Assembly (NCBI GenBank): GCA_008704415.1
Contig: VXIS01000135.1
Span: 1-64,000 of the forward strand
Source: Sphaerosporella brunnea
Taxonomy: Eukaryota > Ascomycota > Pezizomycetes > Pezizales > Pyronemataceae
Direction: 5' to 3'
DNA: 64,000 nucleotides
Part shown: piece after piece, positions 31,110-40,702 of the stretch
Numbering within the stretch: the first letter of the stretch is position 1
How the letters are laid out: every line of letters begins with the position of its first letter
Made by a program: the position numbers and the translations under genes
Notes under the pieces: generated by a model
Databases searched by the model: none
Seen by the model: only the letters and a program-made list of their open reading frames with translations
Told to the model about the DNA's origin: nothing

Positions 31110-33662
31110 TCGGCGCGGCGGCGGCGTTGTCGGCTGGAGTGGTTGCCATAGAGAGTTATCTCTGTAGTTTGGCAGAAAGCTCGGGCACGGACTCCAGAGC
31201 GCGTCGCAATCCGCCGTTCTGGGATGCTCGTGTAGTTCATCTCCGTTGCCGTGGCTGTCGAGGTCACCACTTCGGCCCAACTGTCCTGCATAACTTGCGT
31301 GAAGGTTGCCCAATATCGGTAGCGACCCTCTCAAGAAGCCCCCAGTACACTGCACCTTCCCAAGTCCCCAGAGGCACCGTACCCTGCATCCGCAACAGGT
31401 GCCCAGAAGCCCTTCAACTGCATAGCACGCAGTCTATCAGTGGTGTGGTGTAAGAAGACATCCGGAAAAAATGGCGGTTGAGACCTTTGCAACCCTAACC
31501 CAGCGATCGCGGGGGGGGGGGGGGACAACAGCCTCACCACTTCGAGGTGTCAAGCACTCACGTTTGTTCAGATCGGTAAGTAAGAGTCAGACAACACAAC
31601 TAGAGCAACAGAAAGAGCAAGACGTTTCCCATCGCAGCCAAACAGTTCTGTATCCGCACGCTCGCTGTGGCCCTGAAGAGTGCATGCGTGCACACGACGG
31701 TTTTCACCACACAAAAGATTGTGGATGGCTTTTTGCTCTCCTCTCGACAAGATGTCTACTCCTCGCCAGCCCAGATACTGTAAAACGACCCCCCCCCCCC
31801 CCTCCCCCCGTTTTTATATTTTCCGAGAAATACTATTGACGACTCTCCGCCCGCCGTAAGCTAGCGATTATGTGAAGCCTCGTGCGCCCACAAACTGAAA
31901 CAACAGTGCAAGTTGTTCGGCTGTGGCCAACACCTTTACACAGAGGACAACTTTGCGGAGCGTTACCTCGGCCTCTGCTATTTCTCACGCGCTCAGCCGG
32001 GGGGGGGGGGCGGAGGCAAACCGTCGAAGCAGAAACAGATCTTCTGATAGGTGCTGAGCCTTGGAATGCTGTGAGCGCAGCTTTACAACCAGAGCAACGA
32101 TAACTGCGTGACCGCAGGGGATATCTATCGTTTCCCTGAGCAAGCGGGCCTTCTCAGGACAGCGCTCACCGCCGCCAAAGCACCGTGCCGCGGATCGGCA
32201 CGGTGTTCATGGACGCGGGGGCTAACGCAAAATCGCTATTTTTTATATTTTCTTATTTTGCTCTGGACAATCCAGTTGACCCCACTGTTGTTGTTGTCCG
32301 TGACTCAGCAGCAGTTTTTTTCACGGAATGATAGCGCGTCGCGGTATTCGTTGTATCAGGTGTAGGTGACCAAGCAGCCCTCCCATCTAACTAGTACCAG
32401 CTACATGTCTGTATGAGATCTCACCCCGACGTGCTCAGATACTCGAACCTACCACCCATTTCTTCGCGCGCACGAATGGCTGATGTGACGTGCGAGGGGT
32501 GTGAGGTGTGAGGTGCGACACAGAGGGGAGCTCGAGGTGTAGGGCGTGGCCCGGCGGGGCGGGCGAGTCTCAGGCTCACTGCACTGGGGTTTGCGGTGTA
32601 TAAACGCGGGGGCATTCTACAGTATTTGAGCGCGCAAGGGACAGACATCAAAATGGGTAATTTTCAACGCAGAGTTATCCCGCAGTAACCCCTCGAGCTA
32701 CGGGGTTAACCCTGTGTTCTGTCAACCGCTGTACTGGTACCACTCCAGGTGTGATTCCATCGGCGTGCATGCAGCCCTATCGGCTACGGCTAGCAAGGCA
32801 GAGACGTGTTTGATATCGCGTCTCCTGGCCCTGCCTGACCGAAGACCCCAAGCAGCCGAAGACTTCTCGATGCATTCATACCGTATTTTTGCAGGTCCCC
32901 GATCCGGAGACGTACAGTCAACCAGTTCCGAGTGCTCACGCATGACGCTGGACGCATGCGGGCGTCGGAATCCCGGTGGTCGCGCCGTCACAGGCAGAGC
33001 CGCTGTGCACGGCCCTCGCGGAACGCGAGCCACGTGCGGCATGGCCTGGCGGCCCGTGAGGACGATACCCCGCCCGCCTGGACACAGGCTGAAACGTAAA
33101 ATATCTCCTCCAAGGTTTGCCAAACACGGCGATGTCGGTTGTTGGTTGGCAGCCGTGCTGCAACGGAGTTTGCTGTCAAGATACGCTATCAACACCACAT
33201 CCACGGCCGTTGCAGAATTTTCCCCGGCTACCAATCACGTCGGGCGGCTGCATCTGCGCAACAGCGGTTGCTGGCTTGATGATGCCACCCTGTGCGACAG
33301 CAGGAACGAAAATCACTGCGAGGTCACGGGCTGACCAGCCGGATGATTGGCATTGATTGCTTTTTCCGCAGCAGCAGCATCGCCTTCGTCGCGCCAAACA
33401 AATTTGGCGATGCGCATCGCTCTGTCCTCGGCTAGCCAGCCGGAGCAATCCGGCCCAACTGATTGCGGACCTGATTTCTCCCAAATTTGACGGAGGGCGA
33501 AGGCGTTTGTTTGTGTTGGACGGCGTGTTTGGCATCGGTGTGGCAGCCATAGATAAGCCGAGCTCACTCAGCTCAGCTGCGCTCTCCTTCTGCTTCTTCC
33601 CACAGACCTCCTCCTTATTTATCGCTCGCTGCCAGCTGCCCCAGTCCCCTCGACCGCTCGAG
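31110..33662. other. Gene-poor stretch with G and C runs
   Basis: Runs of G (31510-31523, 31999-32010) and C (31788-31803) are present. The frames at 32714-33334 (plus) and 32722-33234 (minus) overlap each other and neither shows a domain. A TATTTAT at 33617 lies 45 bases upstream of the next gene's start and may be its TATA element. Confidence 0.4.
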
Positions 33663-35818
33663 ATGGCCCAGACGCTGATGCGACCGCTAGCTGCTGATTA
33701 CCAACGAACGGTACACCTGCATGTGCGACGACTCCTTACACATAACGACTGACTGCTTTGCCTAGCTTAACGACGCCAGGGTCATGCCAGCTTCTCGTCA
33801 GACGGCGCTGCCGCGGGAAGGCTATCAGACTCACGACGCTGCGAAGTCGGTTGTCGGCGTGTCTCCCGGCCGCAAGTCTGCACGCGGCCACCAAACGCGC
33901 GATGTCGCTCCCCGGGCTGATCCCCGCCCTGCTGCCCTGGACCGTTCGAAGACTGAGCCGCTGCGTTATTTGGCTTCTGTCTCTGTGGCTTCGGCGCACG
34001 GAAAAATGTCGCAGCAGACAAGCACAGGCGCGGACTCCGTGGTTGCACAAGCGAGGCTGCGAGGGTCACACAAGGAACCGCAAGTTGTCCCAGACGACTC
34101 GAAGTCCACTGTGGGTGCAGGTATGTGATGTCGTTTCTCGATTACGGTGGCAGTGATTGACGCCTGCGCAGCCCCAAAGCTGAAGGCCGGACTCACTTCG
34201 TCGAAGACGCTTCCATCCCTCCCAACAGCAATGCCGACCACAGGTTTGTTCGCAGCCACCAGCCGAGCTCCAGCAGCAGCGCCTCGTTTACGACCCCCGA
34301 ATCACGCCGCCTCTGGGTCCGTCATTGGAATCCCTCCCTCCAAATGGCCTCGACTTGCGAAAGTGCCATCGATGGCGCAATTGCGGCCACTGACCGCAGA
34401 AAAGGGATCGCTATCTCCCGGACCGAGCTTAACTGCTGCTGAAGCGCCGTCGAAGGAGCTTTCCAAGCAAGCCTCATCTGCGGGCTTGCGCCCGTTGGTT
34501 GTTCAGAAAGCTGCCATGGCCCCGACCGTCGTGACACAGGCATCGACCGCAGCCCCGAAGCCGGCATCTCGCAACAAGCAGATCGCCATGGAGTTCTTTT
34601 TGTCATGGGGCGCAGGATCATTCGAGGTATCGGTTCGTTGCCTATTCGACCCGAGCGCGACGGTTCCTATGCTTTCCAAGGCCTTCGCGAAGAAGCACTC
34701 TGTCCCCGGAATCCTGCGGGACACTCCGATCGTCATATTCGATGCGGCTGGGCATATTGTGCCTGACGTTGGCTCGTCCCATACGGAGCCGCTGATCTTC
34801 AGGCACAACTCTCATCACACAGTTGAAACATTCGAGATTGCACCATTCGATGACCGTCTGGACGTCGTGGTGCCGTACTCGTGGTTCGATCAGCATGAAA
34901 TCGTCGGACTGCACTCCGGTAGCGTTTACTTCGGGTCTGCATTCTGCATGCAGCACTGCACTCCCAAGGGGATCCAGATGGACGCCGCCCAGAAGCAAAC
35001 GTCCACACTGAGTGTGTCTCCGCCGCTGCCGTCGAAGTCGCCATTGTCTGGCTCTCGCCTCAACGTCGGCAAGACCGGGGCCGCCCGGCCGTCAAGTTCC
35101 GCGGAAAGTCCTACCTTGACGGTCGGAACATCCAAGGAATCACGTCCCCGGCTGCCGAAAGCATATATCGCAGCCCCTCGGCCCACCACACCCGCGGCCA
35201 CGAAAATGACAGTTCCCCCAGTACCGACGACCCCGGCTCCTAGCAGAGTACTCGCGCGCCCAAAGACCCCGTCTCGAGCAGATTCAGGGCAGAAGCGGGT
35301 TCCCTCTGGACCCAAGCCGCCGTCTACTCCCCAGCCGACTGCAAACTCCCGCAAAAGCTCAGCACCGAGGTTGACGCCGCCGAAGACGCCTGTTTCCCGC
35401 TCCAAAACACCCGTTTCCCGCTCCAGAACACCCCTTTCCCGCCCCAAAACTCCCCTTCCCCGCCCCAAAACTCCCCTTTCCCGCCCCAAAACACCCGTTT
35501 CCCGCTCCAAGACACCGGCAGATAAGGCGCCGCCAAAGGTCCCTGCAAGAACCCCAAAATCACCCTCGAAGATTCCGCGTTCTCCGGCTCGCCTGAAGAC
35601 GGCGCCAGTCCCGGTCATACAGGGTATAGTTAATCCGGAATATGTTTTCGAGGAGAAGTAATGCTAACGAGAAAGCAGCGGTTGCTGCGCCTGTCAAAGA
35701 AGAATTCCCCACCGCTGCGGCTGTGCACGATGATTCCGATGCTAGCTCGGAGTTCGAAATGTACCCGCTAGGAAGCGTGCAAGCCAGCGACCAGGCCCAA
35801 ATTAAAATCGTGGCTTGA
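33663..35818 (+). CDS. Four-exon protein with a retropepsin-like domain and KTP repeats
   Basis: The exons are 33663-33710, 33766-34120, 34172-35623 and 35679-35818, which join in phase to 664 residues. The introns (55, 51 and 55 nt) have GTACAC, GTATGT and GTATAG donors and good branch sites (the last GCTAAC). Reading through intron 3 would stop early at 35661. Residues about 280-410 follow the plan of a gypsy aspartic protease: VRCLFDPSATVPMLSKAFAK in place of the usual D-(S/T)-G-A loop, then a hairpin region, and DVVVPYSWFDQHEIVGLHSG in place of 'ILGxPWLxxHxP'. The active-site glycine is lost (D-P-S-A), so protease activity is doubtful. Residues about 500-600 are a serine/proline/lysine-rich tail with tandem SRSKTP/SRPKTP units; the C-terminus is acidic. 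No LTR, Gag or RT surrounds it. I infer a host gene derived from a retroelement protease. Confidence 0.7.
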
Positions 35819-36229
35819 GAGGTCGCTGCAAAATCTTTTGTTTCATCTCTTCTCACTCAGCTCTTTCTCATCCCCCACTGTTCACCATTTTTATTTTATA
35901 CTTTTGCGTTTTTTTTTTGTTTTTTTTCGAGAACACCAGGGCGTATCTAGGGTGATATCGGCGCTCGGTGTTGGACTGTATTTTTTTTTTTTTTTTTTTT
36001 TTTTTTGATATCCTTTTTTTCTTAGGGACACCATTTTTAGGATGTTGTAATTGGCTGGATCGATCATATCAATGTAAACTAGCTTTCTAGCGGTGGCGCT
36101 TTTCGCTCTTACTACGCCCCTCGCCCCCTTTTTTTTTTTTTTTTTTTTTTTTTGTTTATGTTATCTGCTGTTGGACGAAGAGGTTTCGTTTGATTGGTCT
36201 TGGGGGGGGTTTTTTTTTTTTTTTTTTGG
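35819..36229. other. 3' flank with long T-runs
   Basis: T-runs of about 26 (35980-36006) and 22-23 bases (36130-36153) and a further one at 36210. Probably 3' untranslated and intergenic DNA. Confidence 0.5.
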
Positions 36230-36410
36230 CATTGTGTACGCTGGCGGTGGCACCGTGCAGGTGGATATCTCGATCTCCAATCCTTCCATCTATCTATCTT
36301 ATCTAGCTGAGTTTTTTTTATTATTAATATTATCGAGTGGTGCAGCCCTTTCCTAAACGTTCAAACTTGGGCCTTGGGCTGGCAGCCGGCAGTGTGTATC
36401 TTGTAGCCTG
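36230..36410. repeat. Dispersed repeat, inverted copy at 37690-37825
   Basis: The block with GTGTACGCTGGCG, GGATATCTCGATCTCC, a (TATC)n run and TTATCGAGTGGTGCAGCCC recurs in reverse orientation at 37690-37825. Both copies abut T/A homopolymers. Function unknown; the block may be an unclassified mobile element. Confidence 0.7.
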
Positions 36411-36425
36411 TTTCCTACTGAGAGA

Positions 36426-36572
36426 CAGTGTGCCAAAATGGGCTGGCTGTTTGACCAGCCCCGGGCTGGCGGCCGCGGCTTTGCATGATGCAAAAGTCGC
36501 GAATCGGGACGGAGTGATAGCCAGTGAAGCAACAGTGATGTGCGGACATCCACAGCCAGCCGGCCGGCCGGG
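36426..36572. mobile_element. 147-bp hAT-like MITE, CAGTG family, right end degenerate
   Basis: It opens CAGTGTGCCAAAATGGG and its interior is the reverse complement of the element at 39659-39860 (AAAGTCGCGAATCGGG stretch). It is flanked by CTGAGAGA at 36418-36425 and 36573-36580. The canonical CACTG right terminus is missing, so the right boundary is set by the duplication. Confidence 0.65.
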
Positions 36573-36579
36573 CTGAGAG

Positions 36580-37361
36580 ACGCTGGACTCGATGTGGACC
36601 GCCACCCGTTGAGGCCAACCAGGTTCAGAGCTCATCACCCAACGCCGCCGAGGACTGTATCTACGAAAGCGCCTCACATGGTTTCCGCATCTCGGATCCG
36701 CCACCACAACAACAACTACATGCCGAAATCCGCGCGCAAATCTATCCTCAGCGACGGCGGCCCTCTCAAGCGCAGCAAAAACGTCAGGTTCGCCTCCGCC
36801 CGCCACAAAATCACCCAGCGGAAGAACGTGTGCGTCTACTACGTGCACGGGCCCCGGTGGAGAGCCGCGTGCTCTCCACGACGTGTTCTTGGAGGGAAAG
36901 TCGCGCTACGAGCCGCTGCCCAGGGGCGCCCTCATCACCATCCCCGAGTCTTTGGCGCATGTGCGCTGGCTGCCGGCTGGGGTTGTGCGGGATTGGGATT
37001 TGGAGCGAGACGGCGGTGGGGATGAGGGTGACGGTGGTGACGGCGATGATGATGGTGACGGAAATGGGGAGAAGGGGGAGGTGGGCGACGAGGAGGAGGA
37101 GCAGGAGGAGGGGGTTGAGGTTTTGTAGGGGATTTGTTTCGGGGTTTTTTTTTTTTTTTAATTTCATTTTCTTTGTTTTTTGTTTTTTTTTGGTGCGCGC
37201 TTCCTATGCCTTGCAATCAACTGGGAGCTTGCCAGGTGCATATAAACTGTCTTTGGATCCGCAAGTGGTGCAGAGCATCGGTGGGAGAATTGTTGAAATT
37301 GCCCATCGTCAAGTCGTCAACCCCCCCCCCCCCCCAATGACCCAGGCAGTGTGGCGGGTTA

Positions 37362-37396
<35 letters not shown>

Positions 37397-37400
37397 AGTC
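36580..37400. repeat. Segmental duplicate, inverted partner at 38340-39260
   Basis: Both segments share the leader (TTGAGGCCAACCAGG), the family gene, the T-run after its stop, and 3' flank (CCTTGCAATCAACTGGGAGC in one, CCTTACAATCAACTGGGCAC in the other), in opposite orientations. They end near a C-run/CAGC repeat in one and a T-run in the other. Confidence 0.8.
36720..37128 (+). pseudogene. Frameshifted member of the KNVRF/acidic-tail family (copy D)
   Basis: It starts MPKSARKSILSDGGPLKRSK and continues through KNVRFASARHKITQRKNVC and YYVHG, nearly identical to copy E. At YYVHG a 20-base deletion relative to E shifts the frame. The old frame resumes with FLEGKSRYEPLPRGAL, lacks a further 12 bases, and ends in the acidic tail and EVL stop shared with E. 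The conventional frame from the ATG would give an arginine-rich unrelated C-terminus. The near identity with E in both flanks shows recent duplication. Confidence 0.8.
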
Positions 37401-38339
37401 AGTTGTGATGTCTTTTTTGCGGAGCGGGGCGCACTGCATTCAGGGTACATGAACAGCAGACGCCTTTTCTTTTCCTTCCGGCTTTCGCTTTCGGTGGGAT
37501 AGCAGTTGCTCGAGCTCGGCCAGGATGCGGCAAATAGGTTCCTACCGTAGCTGGCTGGCGGCTAGGACCTGCTAGGGATTTGAAGCAGTAGTCCAGAGCT
37601 TGGGCTGCCTGTGCTTGCTGTACAAGGATGTAGGGGAGACTGTGTGGATGCGGGATTGCCGCTGTTGGGGGTCTCTCAGTTGGGACGGGCTACAATATAC
37701 AGCCAGCTGCCCAGGTTTGAAGGGCTGTACCACTCGATAATAAAAAAAAAAAACTCAGCTTGATAAGATAGATAGATAGAAGGGATTGGAGATCAAGATA
37801 TCCACTTGCGCCAGCGTACACACTGGCAAAAAGAAAAAAAAAAAAAAAAAAAAAAATCTTTTTCGTCTCCTGACTTTGCTGACTGGCTGACTGGTAACCG
37901 CCACACTGCCGCTACTCCGCCCCAGAGCGTCCCAAGCACGCAAACCGGCCTGCATCAGCCAAGAATGACAACAAAGAAGAACCGGCTCCCGCGTGCCCCC
38001 CCCCCCCCCAACGACTTCAGCGGAGTATAAAAATCCCCCCGCAACGTAGTGGCGAGGAACGGGGCCACACGGCTGCGAAATAACCAGCAACAACGAGGCT
38101 GAAAAGGCACCGGTCCACTGGCCGGGCCAGCCAGCTGGATAAAGCCGCAAGTCCTGACGTCACCCTTTGCGGCCCACTTCGTCAACAGCAAGCAGCAGTA
38201 CTGCGAACTGACAAAAGCGGTTTCAGTATTTCTACTCTGTGTACCAGCTCTGCGCAGCACTAAGGAGGCGCCGGAAAATCTGGAAATCCCGCCGGGAGGG
38301 AGCGGGGGGACCCTGGGCCATGGGCCATGGGGCTGGCAA
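37401..38339. other. Spacer between inverted duplicates
   Basis: Holds the inverted copy of the 36230 repeat, an A-run near 37830-37857, a C-run near 38000 and no recognisable gene. The minus-strand frame at 37755-38150 is low complexity. Confidence 0.5.
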
Positions 38340-38583
38340 TGGTGGGGCTGGCAATGGTTTTTTTTTTTTTTTTTTTTTTTTTTTTGACGACTTGGCGATG
38401 CCACGCGGCGTGGGCAATTTCATCATCGCATCAACAATTCTTCACTGATGCTCTTCACCACTTGCGGGTCCAAAAGATAGTTTGTATGCAGCTGGCAAGT
38501 GCCCAGTTGATTGTAAGGCATAGGAAGCGCACGACAAAAAAACAAAGAAAATGAAATTAAAAAAAAAAAAAAAAGCAAATCCC

Positions 38584-39075
38584 CTACAAAACCTCAACCC
38601 CCTTCTCCTCCTTCTCCTCCTCCTCCTCCTCCTCCTCCTCCTCCTCCTCCTCCTCCTTGTCGCCCACCTCCCCCTTCTCCTCAATTTCGTCATCATCACC
38701 ATCGCCGTCACCACCGTCACCCTCATCCCCACCGCCGTCTCGCTCCAAATCCCAATCCCGCACAACCAGAGCCGGCGGCCAGCGCACATGCTCCAAAGAC
38801 TCGGGGAGCTCAACGGTGATGGTGACGAGGGCGCCCCTGGGCAGCGGCTCGTAGCGCGACTTGCCCTCCAAGAAAACGTCGTGGAGAGCACGCGGCTCTC
38901 CACCGGGGCTCTCCAGCGCCTCTGGGAGCCCGTGCACGTAGTAGACGTACACGTTCTTCCGCTGGGTGATTTTGTGGCGGGCGGAGGCAAACCTGACGTT
39001 TTTGTTGCGCTTGAGGGGGCCACCGCCGCCGCTGCTGGCTTGCTTGAGGATGGATTTGCGCGCGGATTTTGGCAT
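38584..39075 (-). CDS. Intact member of the KNVRF/acidic-tail family (copy E)
   Basis: A single-exon frame of 163 residues from ATG 39075. The N-terminus is basic and reads MPKSARKSILKQASSGGGG; SARKS resembles the A-R-K-S motif of histone H3 tails. LKRNKNVRFASARHK follows, in which K-N-V-R-F matches the general PP1-docking pattern (K/R-x-V-x-F). A middle region runs NVYVYYVHGLPEALES, FLEGKSRYEPLPRGAL and TITVELPESLEHVRWPPALV, probably beta strands. The C-terminal third is almost wholly acidic (GDEGDGGDGDGDDD, then a run of glutamates) and ends GVEVL. Four broken relatives lie within 23 kb. Function is unknown; a nuclear or phosphatase-binding role is speculation from short motifs. Expression is untested, and this copy too may be drifting. 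Confidence 0.6.
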   Translation of the reverse strand: MPKSARKSILKQASSGGGGPLKRNKNVRFASARHKITQRKNVYVYYVHGLPEALESPGGEPRALHDVFLEGKSRYEPLPRGALVTITVELPESLEHVRWPPALVVRDWDLERDGGGDEGDGGDGDGDDDEIEEKGEVGDKEEEEEEEEEEEEEEKEEKGVEVL

Positions 39076-39260
39076 CTTGTTGGTGTTGTTGTTTTTGGTG
39101 GTGGTGGTGGTGGTGGTGGTAGTGGTGGTGGGTTCGAGATGCGGAGAGCATGTGAGGCGCTTGAGGGTAGATATAGTCCTCAGTGACAGCTGCCATTGAG
39201 GTTGGATGTGAGCTCTGAAGCGCCATTCAGCCTGGTTGGCCTCAATGGGTGCCTCGAGTG

Positions 39261-39650
39261 GCGAGTGACATTGAATTTAGAGTATAACGGTTGCGTTAGC
39301 GTTCGCGTTTCGTATGAACCTATTTTTTGTCCTCGTTAGGGGCAAACACAAACCACTCAGCTAGGTAAGGAAAGAACAGACCGTGCCTGGCCAAAAAAAA
39401 AAAAAAAAAAAAAAACGTCTATTGAGCTCTAGAGTTCTACCGTATGAACGAACGGCTCCGAAGTAGGAGGTGCTCAGAAGCCTGAGAGGTTTTATAGCGG
39501 GGAACGCTTTGCTTTTATGGATTCAGCTCTTGAGCTAAAGAGCCAGAGATGGCCATTCTCTCTGGAGGGACGGGTGAAGACTGGACTCCTGCTTGATACA
39601 AAGGCTCCGTGTTCCTCTATTGTGTTGACTACCGCCGCCGCATTCGCTGA
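39261..39650. other. No gene seen
   Basis: Contains an A-run at about 39393-39414 and short frames only. Confidence 0.5.
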
Positions 39651-39658
39651 ACCTGCAC

Positions 39659-39860
39659 CAGTGTTCATAATAGTCAGCCGGCCTGGCTTTTCAACTCGCA
39701 GAACGGCCGGCTGGCTGTGGGCTGTTGCTCAGGTATGAAGGATGGACATCATTGCTGCTTCACTGGTTATCACTCTGTACCAATTCGCGACTTTTACATG
39801 CAAAGACGCAGCCCACAGCCAGCCAGCCCGGGCTTCTTGGGCCGGCTATTGAGAACATTG
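39659..39860. mobile_element. 202-bp hAT-like MITE, CAGTG family
   Basis: It begins CAGTGTTCATAATAGTCAGC and ends GGCTATTGAGAACATTG, flanked by a perfect 8-bp duplication ACCTGCAC (39651-39658, 39861-39868). Its interior matches 36426-36572 in reverse. Confidence 0.87.
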
Positions 39861-39868
39861 ACCTGCAC

Positions 39869-40702
39869 TGACACTCCAGGCTTCATAGCGCACGACGGCT
39901 GAACCCATTCCCCGATGCTCTGATCGAGAACCGCAACCGCCACCGCCACGACGACGACGCTACGAAACTGGCCGGCGTGGATGGGCATGGTCAAGGAGGC
40001 GGAGAGCGAGCGGTGGGCAGGGTGTGACATACGTCTTTGAGCCTTTCTGTGGGTTACGGAATGCTCGGGATCAGGCCTGAGTTGTGCGGCTGGGTTTTTG
40101 TGGCCTCCGCTTGCGGCGGCCAAAAATCGTTGGTTGGGTTGGAGAAATGGTTGCTAGCAAAATGTGGCCGTTGCGGCTTGGAAGCATGCCCCCAACCCGG
40201 ATTCCCCGCTGCTGCACACACACGGAAGAGCTGTGATTGATCTCAAACGACTGGCGCTTAGAGAGTTTGCGTCAACTGGCTGGAGGTGTCTGTAATTATA
40301 GCTTGTATCCGGAGTGTGCGTGACTGTGGATGTCAGCACTCAGGGGATGCGGCTCCGAGATGAGAAACGAAAACTGTAGACGTCACAATAGGTAAAGAGA
40401 CTTCATTTGATAAATGGATCCGTTCTTATGCCTTGGATTCAATAACTGTTATTGAATGATTATGTTGGGACGGCACAGTGGTGGTGGTGTTCCTTGCAAG
40501 GCGATTATACAGTGCCACATGCGCAACGTCCCACCGTCACCAACACTGTGCGCGTACCTCTGAAACACCGCTTTCTTTCTCACTGCTTGCTAAACGGAGA
40601 CGTTGTCTTCGAAAACGAGCGGCAACTTCGGCACTCGACTGTCGCGGTTTTCGGCTTGGCTCCCTACGTGCTGGTGATCAAATCCTCCCACAGGAGTGTC
40701 GG
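39869..40702. other. Upstream region of the transporter gene
   Basis: No recognisable gene. The frames here (for example 40452-40769) overlap the transporter's first exon in other frames and are not supported. Confidence 0.4.

Noticed and set aside
32714..33334. Overlapping 206- and 170-codon frames on opposite strands
   Set aside because: Neither has a recognisable domain or splice-supported extension, and each can be explained as the shadow of a stop-poor GC-rich stretch.
35641..35661. Stop codon at 35659-35661 as the end of the retropepsin-like gene
   Set aside because: It lies in a 55-nt intron with GTATAG donor, GCTAAC branch and GCAG acceptor; splicing continues in phase for another 46 codons.
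38551..39186. 211-codon plus-strand frame opposite copy E
   Set aside because: It is the antisense of the E gene; its leucine run is the reverse of the glutamate tail.
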